A DNA stretch of 64,000 nucleotides from Mesorhabditis belari (GCA_958450365.1 CAUEEP010000891.1:310001-374000), one strand, 5' to 3'. Positions 34,641 to 48,200 are shown, numbered from the stretch's first letter. Translations and numbers: made by a program. Notes: generated by a model not told the origin, from the sequence alone.

Positions 34641-35366
34641 CCCGCAGCCATTTCCCGTGACATCATGACCAGCGGGAAAGCTTTCCCACAGGAATTTTCC
34701 TGCGAGAAAGCTTGCCACGACATCATGGCTTAAGCTCAGGTTAGTTTAGAATTAGCCTGGCTCAAGTCTAGAACCTCACCTGACCTTAGCTGATCAAATA
34801 GTTTTGGGACAAACATGTTGACTTAGGTCTTCCATTTGGCGGTCAGGACCCAGGCTTCACTTTTCATGACCAAAGATCTCGATGCCAATTTTGAAATGAA
34901 ATGAAATGAAATTGGAATTTATAACAGCTAAAGCTAATTGTTTTCTAAAAATTGAGATAAATAAAGATATTGAATAATAAAAGTGGATAGATTGAATAAA
35001 AATTAGAGACAAGATTGCAGTAGTCAAGGAAAATTGTCACTTTTTAGCTTTGGTTTTGGAAAACACTCTAGCTTTTGTTCATATAGTGAAAGTGGGGGAA
35101 TTTTTGAGTTTAATTTAAGGTTTAAAAGATAAAAAGTTCATTGTAAGTAAAGAAATCCTCGTGAAACTAGTAGACTAATGGAGTTTCATGAAAGACTCAA
35201 GAAAAAACAGACGAAAACCTTTTCACAGTGGACTTTTCATTGAGTGACCACGCCTAGCCACTAGAAAAGAAAAAGAGGTGACTCATCGCAGTTGACTCAA
35301 AAATTGATTTCAAAAGTTTTCTGGTGAGAAAAATCTTTTAAAGAATTAGTAATAGGTTTAAAATTT

Positions 35367-36793
35367 GGGGAGTGGGACAAATGCGACCTTTTTTTTGCGC
35401 ACCCGGACATTTGCGCACCTTTTTTTGCGCACCTTGCCCATTAGCGCACCTTTTTTCGCGTTTTAAAAAAGCTTTTTTCCGTTTTTTCGTCAAAAATGTT
35501 TTCATATAAGGGAATCGTATGCGTAGATTCCGAATTTCGACAAATCAGACCTCGCTGACACGTCAAATTTGGGCTAAAAGGCAAAAACTGCGGAAAAGCG
35601 TTAAGTTGCGTACTCTCAATATCCTTCTAACAAAGCAATCTATTTTAAAAAAATGCCTAAAATAAACGTAATTTTAGTTTCAGGTGTAAAGTTAATAAAA
35701 AAAAAACATAAAAATAAGGGAGTGGGACAAATGCGACCTTTTTTTTGCGCACCCGGACATTTGCGCACCTTTTTTTCTGCACCTTGCCCGGAAAAAATTT
35801 GGTGAGCGTCCTATACCAAATTTTGATGCTCAAGTGTCTTCTGCACATTTTGACACCAAAAATAGATTAATTGTGTGAATCTTTGAAAAGTTGATGCCTT
35901 TTGAACGCAAAAGTAGCGTTGTTCAACTTTCTGCGCGCTAAAGCGTGGGTAAACTACCGTAGCCTTTACAAAAAAAAACGCAAAACTATGAAGCGAATGT
36001 GGGGGTGGGGACAAATGTGACCTTTTTTTGCGCACCCGGACATTTTCGCACCTTTCCGCACCTTGCCCATTAGCGCACCTTTTTTCGCGTTTTAAAAAAG
36101 CTCTAAAAAGCTAATATTAACCAATTTCTATTGCAAAAGTTGTTTTTCTAGGTAATTTTAGGGCGTAGAATCGAAATTTTGACATATCAGAGCGTGTGGA
36201 ACCAATTTGAAAGACAAAACTAGCCGGCTAGGTCAAATTACAGAAAATTGTCGATTTTTCTCTTTGTATAACTCCGTCCGTTTGTTTCCACAAGCTCTGA
36301 TATGTCAAAATTTCGATTCTACGCCCTAAAATTACCTAGAAAAACAACTTTTGGAATAGAAATTGGTTAATATTAGCTTTTTAGAGCTTTTTTAAAAAGG
36401 TGCGCTAATGGATGCGTTTAAAAAGGTGCGCTAATGGGCAAGGTGCGGAAAAAAAGGTGCGCAAATGTCCGGGTGCGCAAAAAAAAAGGTCGCATTTGTC
36501 CCACTCCCACATTCGTTTCATAGTTTTGCGTTTTTTTTTTGTAAAGGCTACGGTAGTTTACCCACGCTTTAGCGCGCAGAAAGTTGAACAACTCTACTTT
36601 TGCGTTCAAAAGGCATCAACTTTTCAAAGATTCACACAATTAATCTATTTTTGGTGTCAAAATGTGCAGAAGACACTTGAGCATCAAAATTTGGTATAGG
36701 ACGCTCACCAAATTTTTTTCCGGGCAAGGTGCGGAAAAAAAGGTGCGCAAATGTCCGGATGCGCAAAAAAAAGGTCGCATTCGTCCCACTCCC
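35367..36793. mobile_element. Foldback element of about 1.4 kb
   Basis: The outer ends are inverse (gggagtgggacaaatgcgac and gtcgcattcgtcccactccc), followed by short repeats of tttttttgcgcacc and cattagcgcacc. Further starts occur at 35717 and 36001, and inverse ones near 36400-36510. A nested palindrome (36105-36200 with 36285-36395, gggcgtagaatcgaaatttt and its inverse) forms the centre. The segments at 35810-35990 and 36520-36710 recur in the large palindrome at 60 and 63 kb. It has no real gene; apparent frames are copies of the same repeat. Confidence 0.8.
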
Positions 36794-37329
36794 AAAATTT
36801 GTTGAAATAAAAGTTTTCAGGAAAATTTAGAAAAAGAATGAAAGTTTCTCCTCGTTTTATCGTTTTTCCTTTTTGAATGACCTTTGAAAATTGATTGCTT
36901 ACTGCATAAAAACAGTCACAGCTGGGGATTTTGATTTTAGATCTTGAAAATTAAAAAAAATCTTTTGACAATCTTTTTTGACAAAAAAAACTAAGAAGAA
37001 TCTTTTGTACAAATGGAAAATTTGAATAGCTTTATTGATCTTTCAACAAACAAATCGAATTATCCGAAAATGTTTTTATTTGATTTGAAAAAAGAACAAG
37101 TTTGATGGGTAGACAAGTTTTAAGCTAAATTAGAGTTTTCTAGGGAAAACACAATACAATTTAACGGCTCATTTAAAGAATTGATTTGATCATTGGGTAT
37201 TGTGGGTACTTGTGAATCTGTTGCACGCATATTATTTTGAAACTTTGCATATAAACTGTTTGAAATGAATGTTCTAAAAACCTTTGGAAATACCTCTAAC
37301 CCTTCGTAGCTTACGTTTACCCCGAATTT

Positions 37330-37605
37330 GGTCCAGGGATGGGGAAGAATGTAGTCCAAGGATGGCAAAGAATGTGGTCCAGAGATGGGGAAGAATGTGG
37401 TCCAGGGATGGGGAAGAATGTAGTCCAAGGATGGCAAAGAATGTGGTCCAGAGATGGGGAAGAATGTGGTCCAGGGATGGGGAAGAATGTAGTCCAAGGA
37501 TGGCAAAGAATGTGGTCCAGTGATGGGGAAGAATGTGGTCCAAGGATGGCAAAGAATGTGGTCCAAGGATGGGGAAGAATGTGGTCCAGAGATGGCACAT
37601 CACGT
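37330..37605. repeat. 22-bp minisatellite (gatggggaagaatgtggtcc)n
   Basis: There are about 12 units alternating gatggggaagaatg and gatggcaaagaatg with tggtccag or tagtccaag. Lack of stops in several frames produces overlapping open frames on both strands; I see no gene. Beyond it, 37610-42240 holds no supported gene except the repeats listed. Confidence 0.85.
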
Positions 37606-38879
37606 GGTTTCCCAGAGCACCTGCAGTGGGTCAATAAAAAAAAGCACGGTGTGACGCAAGTCACTTCCCGACCGCGCATCACCGGCCAGCACAAAGCACG
37701 ACGCCCACGGCGCAATTTAAAAGCCATTTAAAACCTTTTAGCAGATTTCAAATGCATATTTGCATATGTATGTAATGTAAATTTTCAAAACAAATGCTAA
37801 TTAGGTAATATGCGTGCAACAGATTCGCCAGTATTGTGCTTAAAAATGAAAAACGTATCCTTTCTGGTGCATGCAATTCTTGCCTTTCTCTCGAAATCAG
37901 TTATTAGTTGTGAAGAAAAATGAAAAACTGATAGCTAAGGTATCAAGTGCGCCAGAAAAGATGTGTTTACAGGCCACAAACAACTATGAAAGCCTAAAAA
38001 ATAAGCTAATTCTGGATTTATTGACCATTTCGCCATTTCGTGAGATCGATGTTGATCAACTTTTGTTCTCTTTTTTTCCTGTTGATCGAAAAATTTCTGA
38101 ACCTTTTTGAACACCTCAAGCAGTTTCATGATATCAAATAGATTTTCTGCAAATTCCCATTAAATGCCCATTAAGACTTGAAAAAGTAAAAGTCATTTTC
38201 CTCACTTTTCAAAAGATCAAATGAGAAAGGCTTTAGGAAAAGAGAGTTCAATCTGAAAATTGACTAAATGATTGCTTTAATCAAAAGTTTATCTTATTTA
38301 AAGTTTTCTTTATCATTAGTTTTCTAAAAGGTACTTATTTTAGAAAACTATCATAGGCAAACTCTTGGTTTCCATTCGATCAGCTCAATTTTTGTATCAT
38401 TCGATGAAGAAATGAAGTTGATCGAATGAAAATTGATGGTTTGATTACAATAGTTTTCTAAAATAGATACAGGAAACAGTTTCGCTTTGAATTCCTTTTA
38501 GGAAACAGTTTCTCTTTGAATTCTCATCGTTTTTTTGCTAAGCTAAAGATTGACTATCAAGAAAGTCAAGAATTCCCCGTCAAACCAACGTTTTTTGAGT
38601 TCAAATCCCGCAAAGTTCGATTCAATTTCATGATCACTTTGAGATAAAAGAGAAAGAGAAATGAAAAGAAATTTATGTCGTGATTTGTTTATGTTTTTCT
38701 TTCTTGTACTCTTTTTCTCAAAAATCTTCCAAAGAGTTTGGATTTGCTGAATAAAAATAATAAAATAATAATAATAATAATAATGTATATTGGGGTTACG
38801 GGTGATTTATTTGGCATACACATAATCACATAAAGATTACAATTACACATAAAGACCTAGAGAGTATTCTATCGTTTGT

Positions 38880-38985
38880 GAGGATGAGACGATGTAGGAG
38901 ACGATGTAGGAGACGATGTAGGAGACGATGTAGGAGACGATATAGGAGACGATGTAGGAGACGATGTAGGAGACGATGTAGGAGG
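38880..38985. repeat. 12-bp array (ggagacgatgta)n
   Basis: About eight copies. The flanks carry two similar blocks (38610-38720 and 39330-39440, both with gattcaatttcatgatcac), which are a direct duplication. Confidence 0.8.
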
Positions 38986-40136
38986 AGAAAGCTACTCACT
39001 CTATATGAGCTTGCGCCTTAGACAAGTCTACCCATTTGGATCCTTGGCTATCCCAATCCCGAGGGGAGGGGGCCTAAGGGAATCGGTCTTGGGAACCAGT
39101 TCACCATATGGGTTTCCTACAGAACTCAGTTCAGCGGAGATATCTGCTGGATTCGAACGAGAGACTAATCGAGCCTAACGATTAGTCTCTCGATTAGCCT
39201 AACTTAACTTGACAGATCTGCGGGATACCATGTTTCAAAGTGGCGAGGCCGTAAACAGTTTCTCTTTGAGTTCCCATCGTTTTTGCTAAGCCAAAGATTG
39301 ACACGTCATGAATTCCTCGTAAAACCAAAGTTTTTTGGGTTCAAATCCGCAAAGTTTGATTCAATTTCATGATCACTTTGAGATAAAAGAGAAAGAGAAA
39401 CGAAAAGAAATTTATGTCGTGATTTGTTTATGTTTTTTTTTTCTCGTGCTCTTTTTCCCAAAAAGAAGAGAGAAAGAAGAGAGAAAGAGTTCGAGTTTGC
39501 TGAATAATTTCTCAAGAGCTATATAAGGACTGTTTCGAGTAAGAAGTTACAAGCTTTTGCATAAATATTAAATTTTAGACTTGATATAGAAAGCATTGTA
39601 TATTTGTTACCGTAATAAATAAGCCTATTCCGGTAGAAATTCATTTATTATGTATTTATGGTCAGTTGCTTTTTTTGGAATCCACTTGGCTTTGGAATTA
39701 ACTTGGAATTAACTTGTTTATCAGTTAAATTCATTTTGGAATTAAATTGGCCTTAGAATTGACTTGGAATTGGCTTGGTCATCAGTTAAATTCATTTTAG
39801 AATTCACTTGGCTTTGGAATTGACTTGTTTATCAGTTAAATTCATTTTTGAATCAAATCAAATTCTTTTTGGGATTAACTTTGACTTATTTATGGACATT
39901 TGACTTGTTTATTAGTCAATTTAGTGTTAAAAAGCTGCTTGTATTGCCGTACTTCAAATTTTCCCTTTAACAAACTAAAATGATAGTCAGATTCTCGACA
40001 TTTTGTACTTTCTCTTTGGATTTTTTTCATGATCGCAAAATTGATTCGGTTGTGAGCTCCATTTTCTGATAAGAAATCCCTATCGAAAGCCAGCGGGATT
40101 TCATCGAAATTGAAAGCACCTGGAAAAAATGGATAC

Positions 40137-40225
40137 CGTATTCTCTCTAATAGAGGTGCACTCTTTAATAGTAGTGCACTCTCTAATAGTATTGCGGTCC
40201 AGGTTGAAAAAATAGTAGTGCACCC
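40137..40225. mobile_element. Family B MITE terminal fragment
   Basis: Left end ccgtattctctctaatag is followed by tandem tctaatagtagtgcact pieces; there is no body and no right end. Confidence 0.5.
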
Positions 40226-41036
40226 CCGAAAATCTGTTTGCTTCTTATAAATCTTGATTCAAATAGATGTTTAAAAGTTTTTCATCAAATTTCTTTTCAA
40301 AATGACATCATTCTCGACGTCATTTTTCCTCGATATTTCAAGATTCGGCTTAGAATCGGATTTGATGATTCTATCAGAGTTTTCAATTTTTATTTCAAGA
40401 AACAGAAAAAACTAAATATTATCTGAAAATCTTCTATTTTCTTGATAGGTATTCTATTTTTAAGCAAAATTCTTCAATCATTACTAGCATTTCATTTTTC
40501 AAATGCACATCTCAATGAAATCATATTGTTCTTGTGTTTTTGTGACGTTTTTGTGATTTTTCTCAGTCCCGCTCATTCCCGATTCCTCAAACATTCAAAA
40601 ATCCAACAATAATTTCGTAATTTCATTAGAGAATCAGTAAAAATTCAAAATTCCTTTCAAAATTCCTTTTAAAATTCGATTGTATTGTAATTAGTACATA
40701 GTTTTTTTGAATTGTGTCAACTTTTTCGATTACAATCTTGCCTCTAGTTTAGATTCAATCCATCAACTTTCATCTATTCTCTAAACTATCATTTTTACAA
40801 GTCAATACTTTAAATCATAAACTCAAAATCTTTAAAACCTCATTTTCTATCCATCTGCAAAGAAGGCCAAGTTTAGAATGTTCATTAAAAACTCGCCGCC
40901 TCCGTTCTACTCACACATTTTTTTAATCTATTCAAAACTAGAGCAAATAGTGATGAGATCTTCTCAATAACGTTCGTGAAAGTATTATAAATAGAGAATT
41001 TCAAAAGATCTAACTAAAGCTAAAGCGGTTTTCTTG

Positions 41037-41545
41037 CAGTAACTTAGAAAGCTTACTTAGAAGGCTACTTGAAGAAGGCTACTTGAAGAAGGCTGCTTGA
41101 AGAACTCCACGTCAAGAAATCTACTTCAAGAACTCTACTTGAAGAAAGCTACTTCAAGAAGCCTACTTCAAGAAAGCTACTTCAAAGAAGCCTACTTCAA
41201 GAAAGCTTTGTTCATCAATGAAAGCTTTGTTTCTTTGTTCAAGTAAGAGTAGAGCATCTTCTAGGTGTACTTTGTGTGCAAAAATCTAAAAATTCGTTTT
41301 CTAGTACGCTCTTCATTTATCAAAAGCCATAGCCAGCAAGACAACGCCTTGTGCGTACCTTTTATGCATCTCGTTGAAAAAAATGGCACCTGACACACGA
41401 ATGTTTAGTCTTTTGCGCACAAAGTACACCTAGAACAAGCTCTACTCTTACTTGAACAAAGAAACAAAGCTTTCATTGATGAACAAAGCTTTCTTGAAGT
41501 AGGCTTCTTGAAGTAGGCTTCTTTAAGTAGCTTCTTCAAGTAGGT
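41037..41545. repeat. Palindrome with simple-repeat arms
   Basis: The left arm (cttgaagaaggcta units, then ttcatcaatgaaagctttg, ttcaagtaagagtagagc, aggtgtactttgtg) is repeated in inverse form at 41410-41545. The spacer is about 130 bp. Confidence 0.75.
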
Positions 41546-41579
41546 CCCTACACATAGGGCGACAGAGACCTTCGACCTC

Positions 41580-41670
41580 GGTTTAATTACCCAAGTTTAA
41601 AGTTAGCCTTGGTCCCAAGACCTTGCAAAATTGTTTTAAGAACTTTGGAACGAATGCGAAAATTAGAAGT
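41580..41670 (+). pseudogene. SL1 RNA pseudogene
   Basis: It begins ggtttaattacccaagttt but the leader ends TAAA instead of TGAG. An Sm-like aactttggaacg follows; no closing stem. The upstream gacagagacc is shared with the flank of the intact SL1 gene at 10386. Confidence 0.7.
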
Positions 41671-41749
41671 AGAAGTTTCATGCTGTTCTTTTGTCAAAAA
41701 TTCAAAATTCTCTCAGGATCAAACACAAAAACTTCCCTATCTCTGTTTC

Positions 41750-41842
41750 GGTTTAATTACCCAAGTTTGAGCTTAGCGTTAATCCCAAAACCCTGTAAAA
41801 TTGTTGTGAAAACCTTGGAACTCCTGAAAGGGAATGCACAAA
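41750..41842 (+). pseudogene. SL1 RNA pseudogene with lost splice donor
   Basis: The full 22-nt SL1 leader is present (41750-41771) but is followed by CT instead of the GT donor. The Sm site is altered (aaccttggaac); a weak closing stem remains (cctgaaaggg). It lies 170 bp downstream of another SL1 relic in the same orientation. Confidence 0.7.
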
Positions 41843-42241
41843 TGAATGTGAATATTGATATATTGAATAGCTTGAACATTTCATTCTTTCTGTTTCATTT
41901 TGACTTTTTGCAGCACCTCATTACCCTCATTTCACATGTTGTGCCAAGCTTTGGTCCAAAGGTTCCTCCATAAAACCATTCTAAACCTTAACTTTTCATC
42001 TCCATAAAGTTCTCGACTTTTCCCAGCGTTCACCCAATTATCCGACCACGTGTTTCATTTGTCTAAAGAAAACAAAATCAAGAAATCCTTGTTTTTCCCA
42101 TTGTAATTCACTGAAAATCGCGTCATCAAGTCAATTTTGTGCACTTTTTCATTTCGAAATGACAATAAATGATCAATAAATTTAGATTTGATATCAAGGA
42201 TTGACAAAAGTTTACAAATTTCTCAAAGATTTGAAGGAAAA

Positions 42242-45200
42242 ATGTCGGAAACGAAGAAGAAACTGCTCGGTGATCCGTTGTGAGTCTTTAAAAGTATCCA
42301 AAATAAAAATCTAACTGATTAACTGTTAATATAATAAAGATTATTAGAAGTAAAATCTATTTGGGTTAAATTAAAATCTATTTGGGTTAAATTAAAATCT
42401 ATTTGGGTTAAATTAAAATCTATTTGGGTTAAATTAAAATCTATTTGGGTTAAATCTAATAAAGATTATTAGATTTAACCCAAATAGACTTTACTTCCTG
42501 GACAAGTTTTAGATAAGAAAGTGCATTTTCTTGCATTAATGCATTTTCTAACTAAAGATAACTCGAACTTTTTCCAAATACTGTAAACAAATTCTAATTT
42601 TTGATTTCTAAAAGCCTTTAATCCTTGCAGGTAGGCAGGCTTGTACTTTGTACATGGCAGAATTGTACGCAGGCTCGTACTTTGTACTTTGTACATGTGT
42701 ACTTTCTGGCACAATGAATTCTGCATTTATTGTTTCTGCATTTACTTCAATCGGCTTACCCAAACAAAATACGAAATGAAATGTGCCAGAAAGCGCAAAG
42801 TTTGCATAAAACAAGAACACAAAGTACGAGCTTTAATGCATTTTGTTGGGTTCTAATTTAGAAGTCTCAAAATCAGTAGAAATGGTTGAAAGCTTTAAAA
42901 ATCATTTGAATTAATGCATCCAAAAACTCTTCCAAAAGAGATCAAGTCTAACACTGGAAAACAAGCACAAATTTTGATCTATTTCCGTCACTTCCCTCCC
43001 CCCCCCCAGTGATCATCAAAAAACTCTCAATTTTTCTTTTTTCAATTTTCCCACCCTCGATTGTCTTTCTCTTTTTAGGGCATCCAACTATCACCTCGTC
43101 GCCTCAGCGAACACAATGGAAACGGGAAGCTTGAGATTCGTGAGTTTTTCTCTCATTTTCTTTAGCTTTTCTTTGGACTTTCTTTCATTTTCTCTCATTT
43201 TCTCAGTTTTTGACTTGCTTAAGCATATTTTGTCTGAATTAAGTATCATTTTTGATTCTTCTAAATAGAAAAACATCAATGTAGCCTTGACTCGTTGTTT
43301 TTTTTGCTTTAAAGCCTATTTATTAATTGATTTGGTCTCGAAACCGGCTTGAATCTGTTTTCTATTTATACAGTATGCCAGAAAGTGGATCTTTTCCATT
43401 TTTCAATTCACTAACTGTGTACTTTGTACTTGAAACTAAAAACAAACCCCCTCTGGCGCATTCAATTCTAAATTTTCTTATAATAACTCATAGCATTCTC
43501 CATTTTCATAAGAAAATAAGAAAAGAAAAGCGAAGAAACTCGCTTCTTCTTCTTAACGTTTTTAAAGTGCACCAAAAGCTGTGTGTTACCATTTTTTTAG
43601 CACAAAGCACTCAATGATAGAACTTTTGAAACCTTTAAGAACTTTAAGAACCGCAAAAACTTATGAACAAGAAATAACATCAATTATCATAGTCTTGATT
43701 CATTGTTTTTGCTTGAAACCTTATTTATGACTTGGTTTAGTCTCAAAATCTTCATTTGACATCAAATTTTCACTCTATTGCTGTACAGCAGAAGGCAAAT
43801 ATTTCAATATTTAGTTTTCAAACTCTTACTATCACTTAGACGTTGTCTTTTATGGTGTATTTTGTGCTCCAAACGCACTCTTTCTGGCGCTCTTGATTCT
43901 AGATAAATTTTCTACAAAAATGTCAGAATCGAGGACATTAGAAGGGGAATACACCAGGAGTTTACGTTTTTAGCAGAAGTACTGATAGAATTCTAAATAA
44001 TCCTTCTTCAGATGAACGAAAAGCACCGTAATCTACACGGAATGGGCTGGTTTGTGACTTGTCTCTTCATTGTTGGCGAAACGGCCGGCGGAGGCTTGAT
44101 CGCTCTACCGTCAGCGCTCTCAAACGCTGGTAAGGTTCAATTGTTTGGCACAAAGACCAATAGTTACCAATAGCTAGGCGATACCCAGTTACTTACCATA
44201 AATACTGTAATAGTACCCCACCCTCCTCGTACAGTCGCGTAGTCGCAAATGTTTTTTAGTATTTTATTTTTTGCAAAGCGTCCGTACTTTCAAAAAATGC
44301 GTCTTTGGTATCAAAAAATAGCTGAAATTCAGGGCTATTTTTTGATGCCTAAGCGCGCATTGTAACATAAACCAGTGTCGAGAAAAAATCGTTCAAAGCT
44401 AGACCACGCAACACTCCGCACCGTCATTATGGGGGTGGGGTATTATTACAGTATTTACGGTAGTTGGATAGCCAATTACATACAAAAATTGCCATTCTTA
44501 CCTTTTTCTCCCTTCTCAAACTCTCACAATTGATCTCACTAACTTTTTCAAAACAAAAAAGATATCTCTATCCCATCCCCATTAATCTCTTCGTGAGATA
44601 CCTTGCTAAATCTCGATATTTCTCTTGTCATTGTGAAAAAAACCTCTCCTGAACCGCCCAAACCAACTGACCGTGTGGCCTAACGGATAAGGCGTCGGAC
44701 TTCGGATCCGAAGATTGCAGGTTCGAATCCTGTCACGGTCGAGACTCTTTTGCTTTTTCAAATTCAGTTCAAATTTCAAGTTCATTTCAGGAATCTTCAG
44801 CGGATTGTTGATTGTAGCCGTCGTAGCTGCAGCTTGTATGTACACCGGGATGCAGCTATCCGACAATTGGGCAATTCTCCAACAACGATGGCCCGAATAC
44901 CGGGAACACTGTCGGAAACCCTATCCGGCGATGGGCAATCGGTCACTTGGACCAGGATTTGGGTAATTGATCTAAAAATGATTTGATTTCATAATTTCTT
45001 TAGAAAGTTTGTCTCATTTTGTCTGGATTTGACGTGTTTCGGGACGGCTTGCGTTTTCTTGCTGCTGGCTGCGAAAAATATCGAGAGTTTTCTGATAGCT
45101 TGGGGTGGAGTTGAGGTAAAACATCAAAAAAAAGATAGCAAGTTTAATTTTAATCTCATTTCTATTTTTCTATTCGATTTCTTCATCTCAATGCTTTTTC

Positions 45201-48200
45201 AGATCGGTTTCTGCCAAATTCTCATCTATGTATCGATTTGCGTTTTGCCGGTGACAATGCTCAAGAGTCCGAAAGATTTCTGGTAAGTTTTAGACGTAAA
45301 AATTCGCAGAGTTAAATGTTTTCACTCTTGAAAATGTTAAAGACAAAAGTTTCAAAGAATTTTTTCCAAAAGCAAAATATTTCGACCGTGACAGGATTCG
45401 AACCTGCAATCTTCGGATCCGAAGTCCGACGCCTTATCCGTTAGGCCACACGGTCAGCTGATCGAGGGTGCTCGGGAGGGGTTTTTATAAAAAAATGAAT
45501 GACGTTTATAAGAGAAAACATGATGGAAATTAGAGTCCTCTTGGTTAAATTTGCATAATTTGATTAAAAATAATGAATTGCATGATGTCTGATTATTCAC
45601 TGGATAAATGCAAATTCGATAAATGCAACATTATTCTTGAAAGTCGCCTCCTTTAACTTGAATTTTCGTAATCGTTTCGGAAAGTCATCCACAGCCTTTT
45701 TGATGCCAGTGTCGTCCCAAGCTTTCTCCAAATTCTTCTTCAAAGACAGAATTTATGTGTGAGGCTTGCAACAAGCCTTAGACTGCAAGATCGGCCAAAT
45801 GCTTTAATCCAAAACATTCAAATCCGGCGAGTTGGATAGCCATTCTCCTGAATTTTGCGCGCTTGCTGTGATCCAATCAGGAAAATTCTTTGCGATGCAA
45901 TCTTGCGCTTCTCGAGCTTTATGCGATGGAGCTCCGTCCTGCTGAAAAACTCAGGGTTTATTTCCGAAGTGCTGTTGACTCCAAGGCAAAATTTCTGTTT
46001 TCAACATGTTCAGATATTCATCTCCTCGTTGGAACAGAATTGGCTTCATAATTTTTGGACAACCTTTAGTAATAAACTAGAAGAGATGATACGCTTTTGA
46101 CATTGGCCTTAGCTGAATCAAATACCAAACCACGAATAAAAATTAATAAATGAAAATAAATCTTCGCGCATTTATTTATAGCAAATTATTAGCTCACTAG
46201 AGCTCTTAAAGCTTATTAGTTCTTAAAATATCCAGTCATCTGCCTATAAATCTATTAATCGATCCTTTGCCAAGCGTTTTTTTCTGCTTAATTCTTCGTT
46301 AATTGATTAATTTTTAAATGAAAACCTTTTACCAATTCATTTGTTTGCCCAACAAGAGCTCACTCTATTAGAAATCATGATAGCGTTCAGATAGAACTCG
46401 CAGTTTACTTACAAAATCGATTTACATTCTGTAGCCTGAATCGTAAACAAAAAAATTTATAGCCGATTTTTAGGTGGGCGGTAATGTTGGCTATGGTGAC
46501 GACGACAATCGCTGTCTCGTTGATCATCTATGGATCGATTGAGGATTATCCGACTTGCTCACGCCATATCAGCTATCCTGAGTTCTCGATGGAGAAGTGA
46601 GTTGGAAAATTTTAGAAAAAACTTATATGCAAATTGAGAACAAATGCTAATTTCGATAAGGAGATAAGCTTTCGTAGGTTTTTTATTCTTCGTTTAATGA
46701 CTTGTTTCTCAACATTTCGGTTTAATTACCCAAGTTTGAGGTTGGCATTAGGCTAAGATCTTGCAAAAAGTGTGTGTGAATAGATTTTGAAATGCGCCCT
46801 CGAAAAGGGGATGCACAAAATGAATATGAAAATTTTAAATGGAGAAAGCTTGCGGCTGTTTCATTTCGTTTTGTTATCAATGAGCCGTAAAGGGATTCAA
46901 AATAACACCATCAATTCATTCCAGAACCTTCATGTCCTTTGGAACAGTCGTTTTTGCCTACGGTGGTCACGGAGCTTTCCCCACCATTCAACACGATATG
47001 CGAGAACCATATAAATTCGGAAAAGCTTGCACTCTCGCTTTTGTCTGTGAGTTGACAAAAGCTATTGTGAAAAATGAAAATATTCAGTGATTTGTGTGAT
47101 GTACTTGCCCGTTTCACTTACTGGTTATTTCACCTATGGCGGCTCGTTGATGGACACAATCATTCCGTCATTGCAGGTGAGTTCTTTTTGAGCAAAAGAT
47201 CACGGTACCATTGTCATAGATCAGAATATATAAATATAAGATCAGAATCTCTTTCAGAATGCAAACCTGCAAATGGCCGTCAACTGTTTGATAACTTTGC
47301 ATGTCATCTTGGCTTTAACGATCATGTTCAATCCGATCAATCAGTCCTTTGAAGAGCTCATGAAAGTGCCTCATGGTTAGTTAAACTGACCATGTTTGAT
47401 CTAGCCATCAAAGCTACCAGCCAGTCTGACTTTAGGGCTTGGCCTGCCTTAACCTGGCTTGACCTGGCCTCATGGCCTAAGTCTAATTTGGCTGCATAGC
47501 TTAAAAGCTGATGCTTTAACCTGGCTCTATCCTAGCTTCACTTAGAAGCTCTGAATTTAGGGAAACATTTTCAATCCAGCCAGAAATTTTAGATTTCTGT
47601 TGGCAGCGAGTAGCCGCTCGGACTTTCGTCATGGCTTGTGTCGTCTTTGCCGCTGAATCTGTTCCTAATTTTGGCCCACTTTTGGATTTAGTTGGAGGTG
47701 AATAGAATGAAACTGGTTGAAGAAGTCATTCCACCTTTTGATCTAGAGTAATCTAGGCTTGAACTAGTCTTGAACAAGTCTTGAACTAGAACTAGCTCAA
47801 GAGTAGTTCAAGACTTGAAATGATTATTTTGATTTACTTTTAGGCTCAACGATAACCCTGATGGCTTTAATTTTCCCATGTGTCTTCAATTTGTGCCTCT
47901 GTGCTGGTAAAGAAAAGTACAAAGGAGAAGAGGCGTCAAAAGATGAGGAGCCCGTTTCACTTTCTGAGTAAGTGTACTGGATAGTTAGATTTTAAGCGAA
48001 TAGTAAATCTCTAGCTTTTTATAATAAATCTATAATCTTTCTACAATAAAACCAAACAAATACCATTTCAGCATTCTCGAATACACTCCCAAAAAGAAGT
48101 TGCTCATCAATTTGCTTGTACTTTGTAAGTTTTTCAAAAATTTACTTGAAATTTATCCAATTCTGATTCAAATTTGGCTAACAATAAGTGTTGGCTTTGT

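Larger units (their letters stand above)
31500..35360. other. Intergenic, no gene recognised
   Basis: Apart from MITEs at 32228-33400 and a tRNA-like copy at 34.5 kb, nothing coding is supported. A charged minus-strand stretch at about 33755-33815 (FKEESIKVKGKRKEKE before a GTGAGA donor) resembles exon C of the His-rich gene but lacks a start or a good acceptor. Confidence 0.5.

Noticed and set aside
35657..36699. Related 60-95 aa frames with VYPRFSAQKVEQ
   Set aside because: The same frame appears in four inverted-repeat copies (35.8, 36.5, 60.4 and 62.9 kb) and has no start, motif or conservation beyond the DNA repeat.
37120..37731. Five overlapping open frames over the gatggggaagaatg array
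   Set aside because: The 22-bp unit has no stops in several frames; frames on both strands repeat the same artefact.
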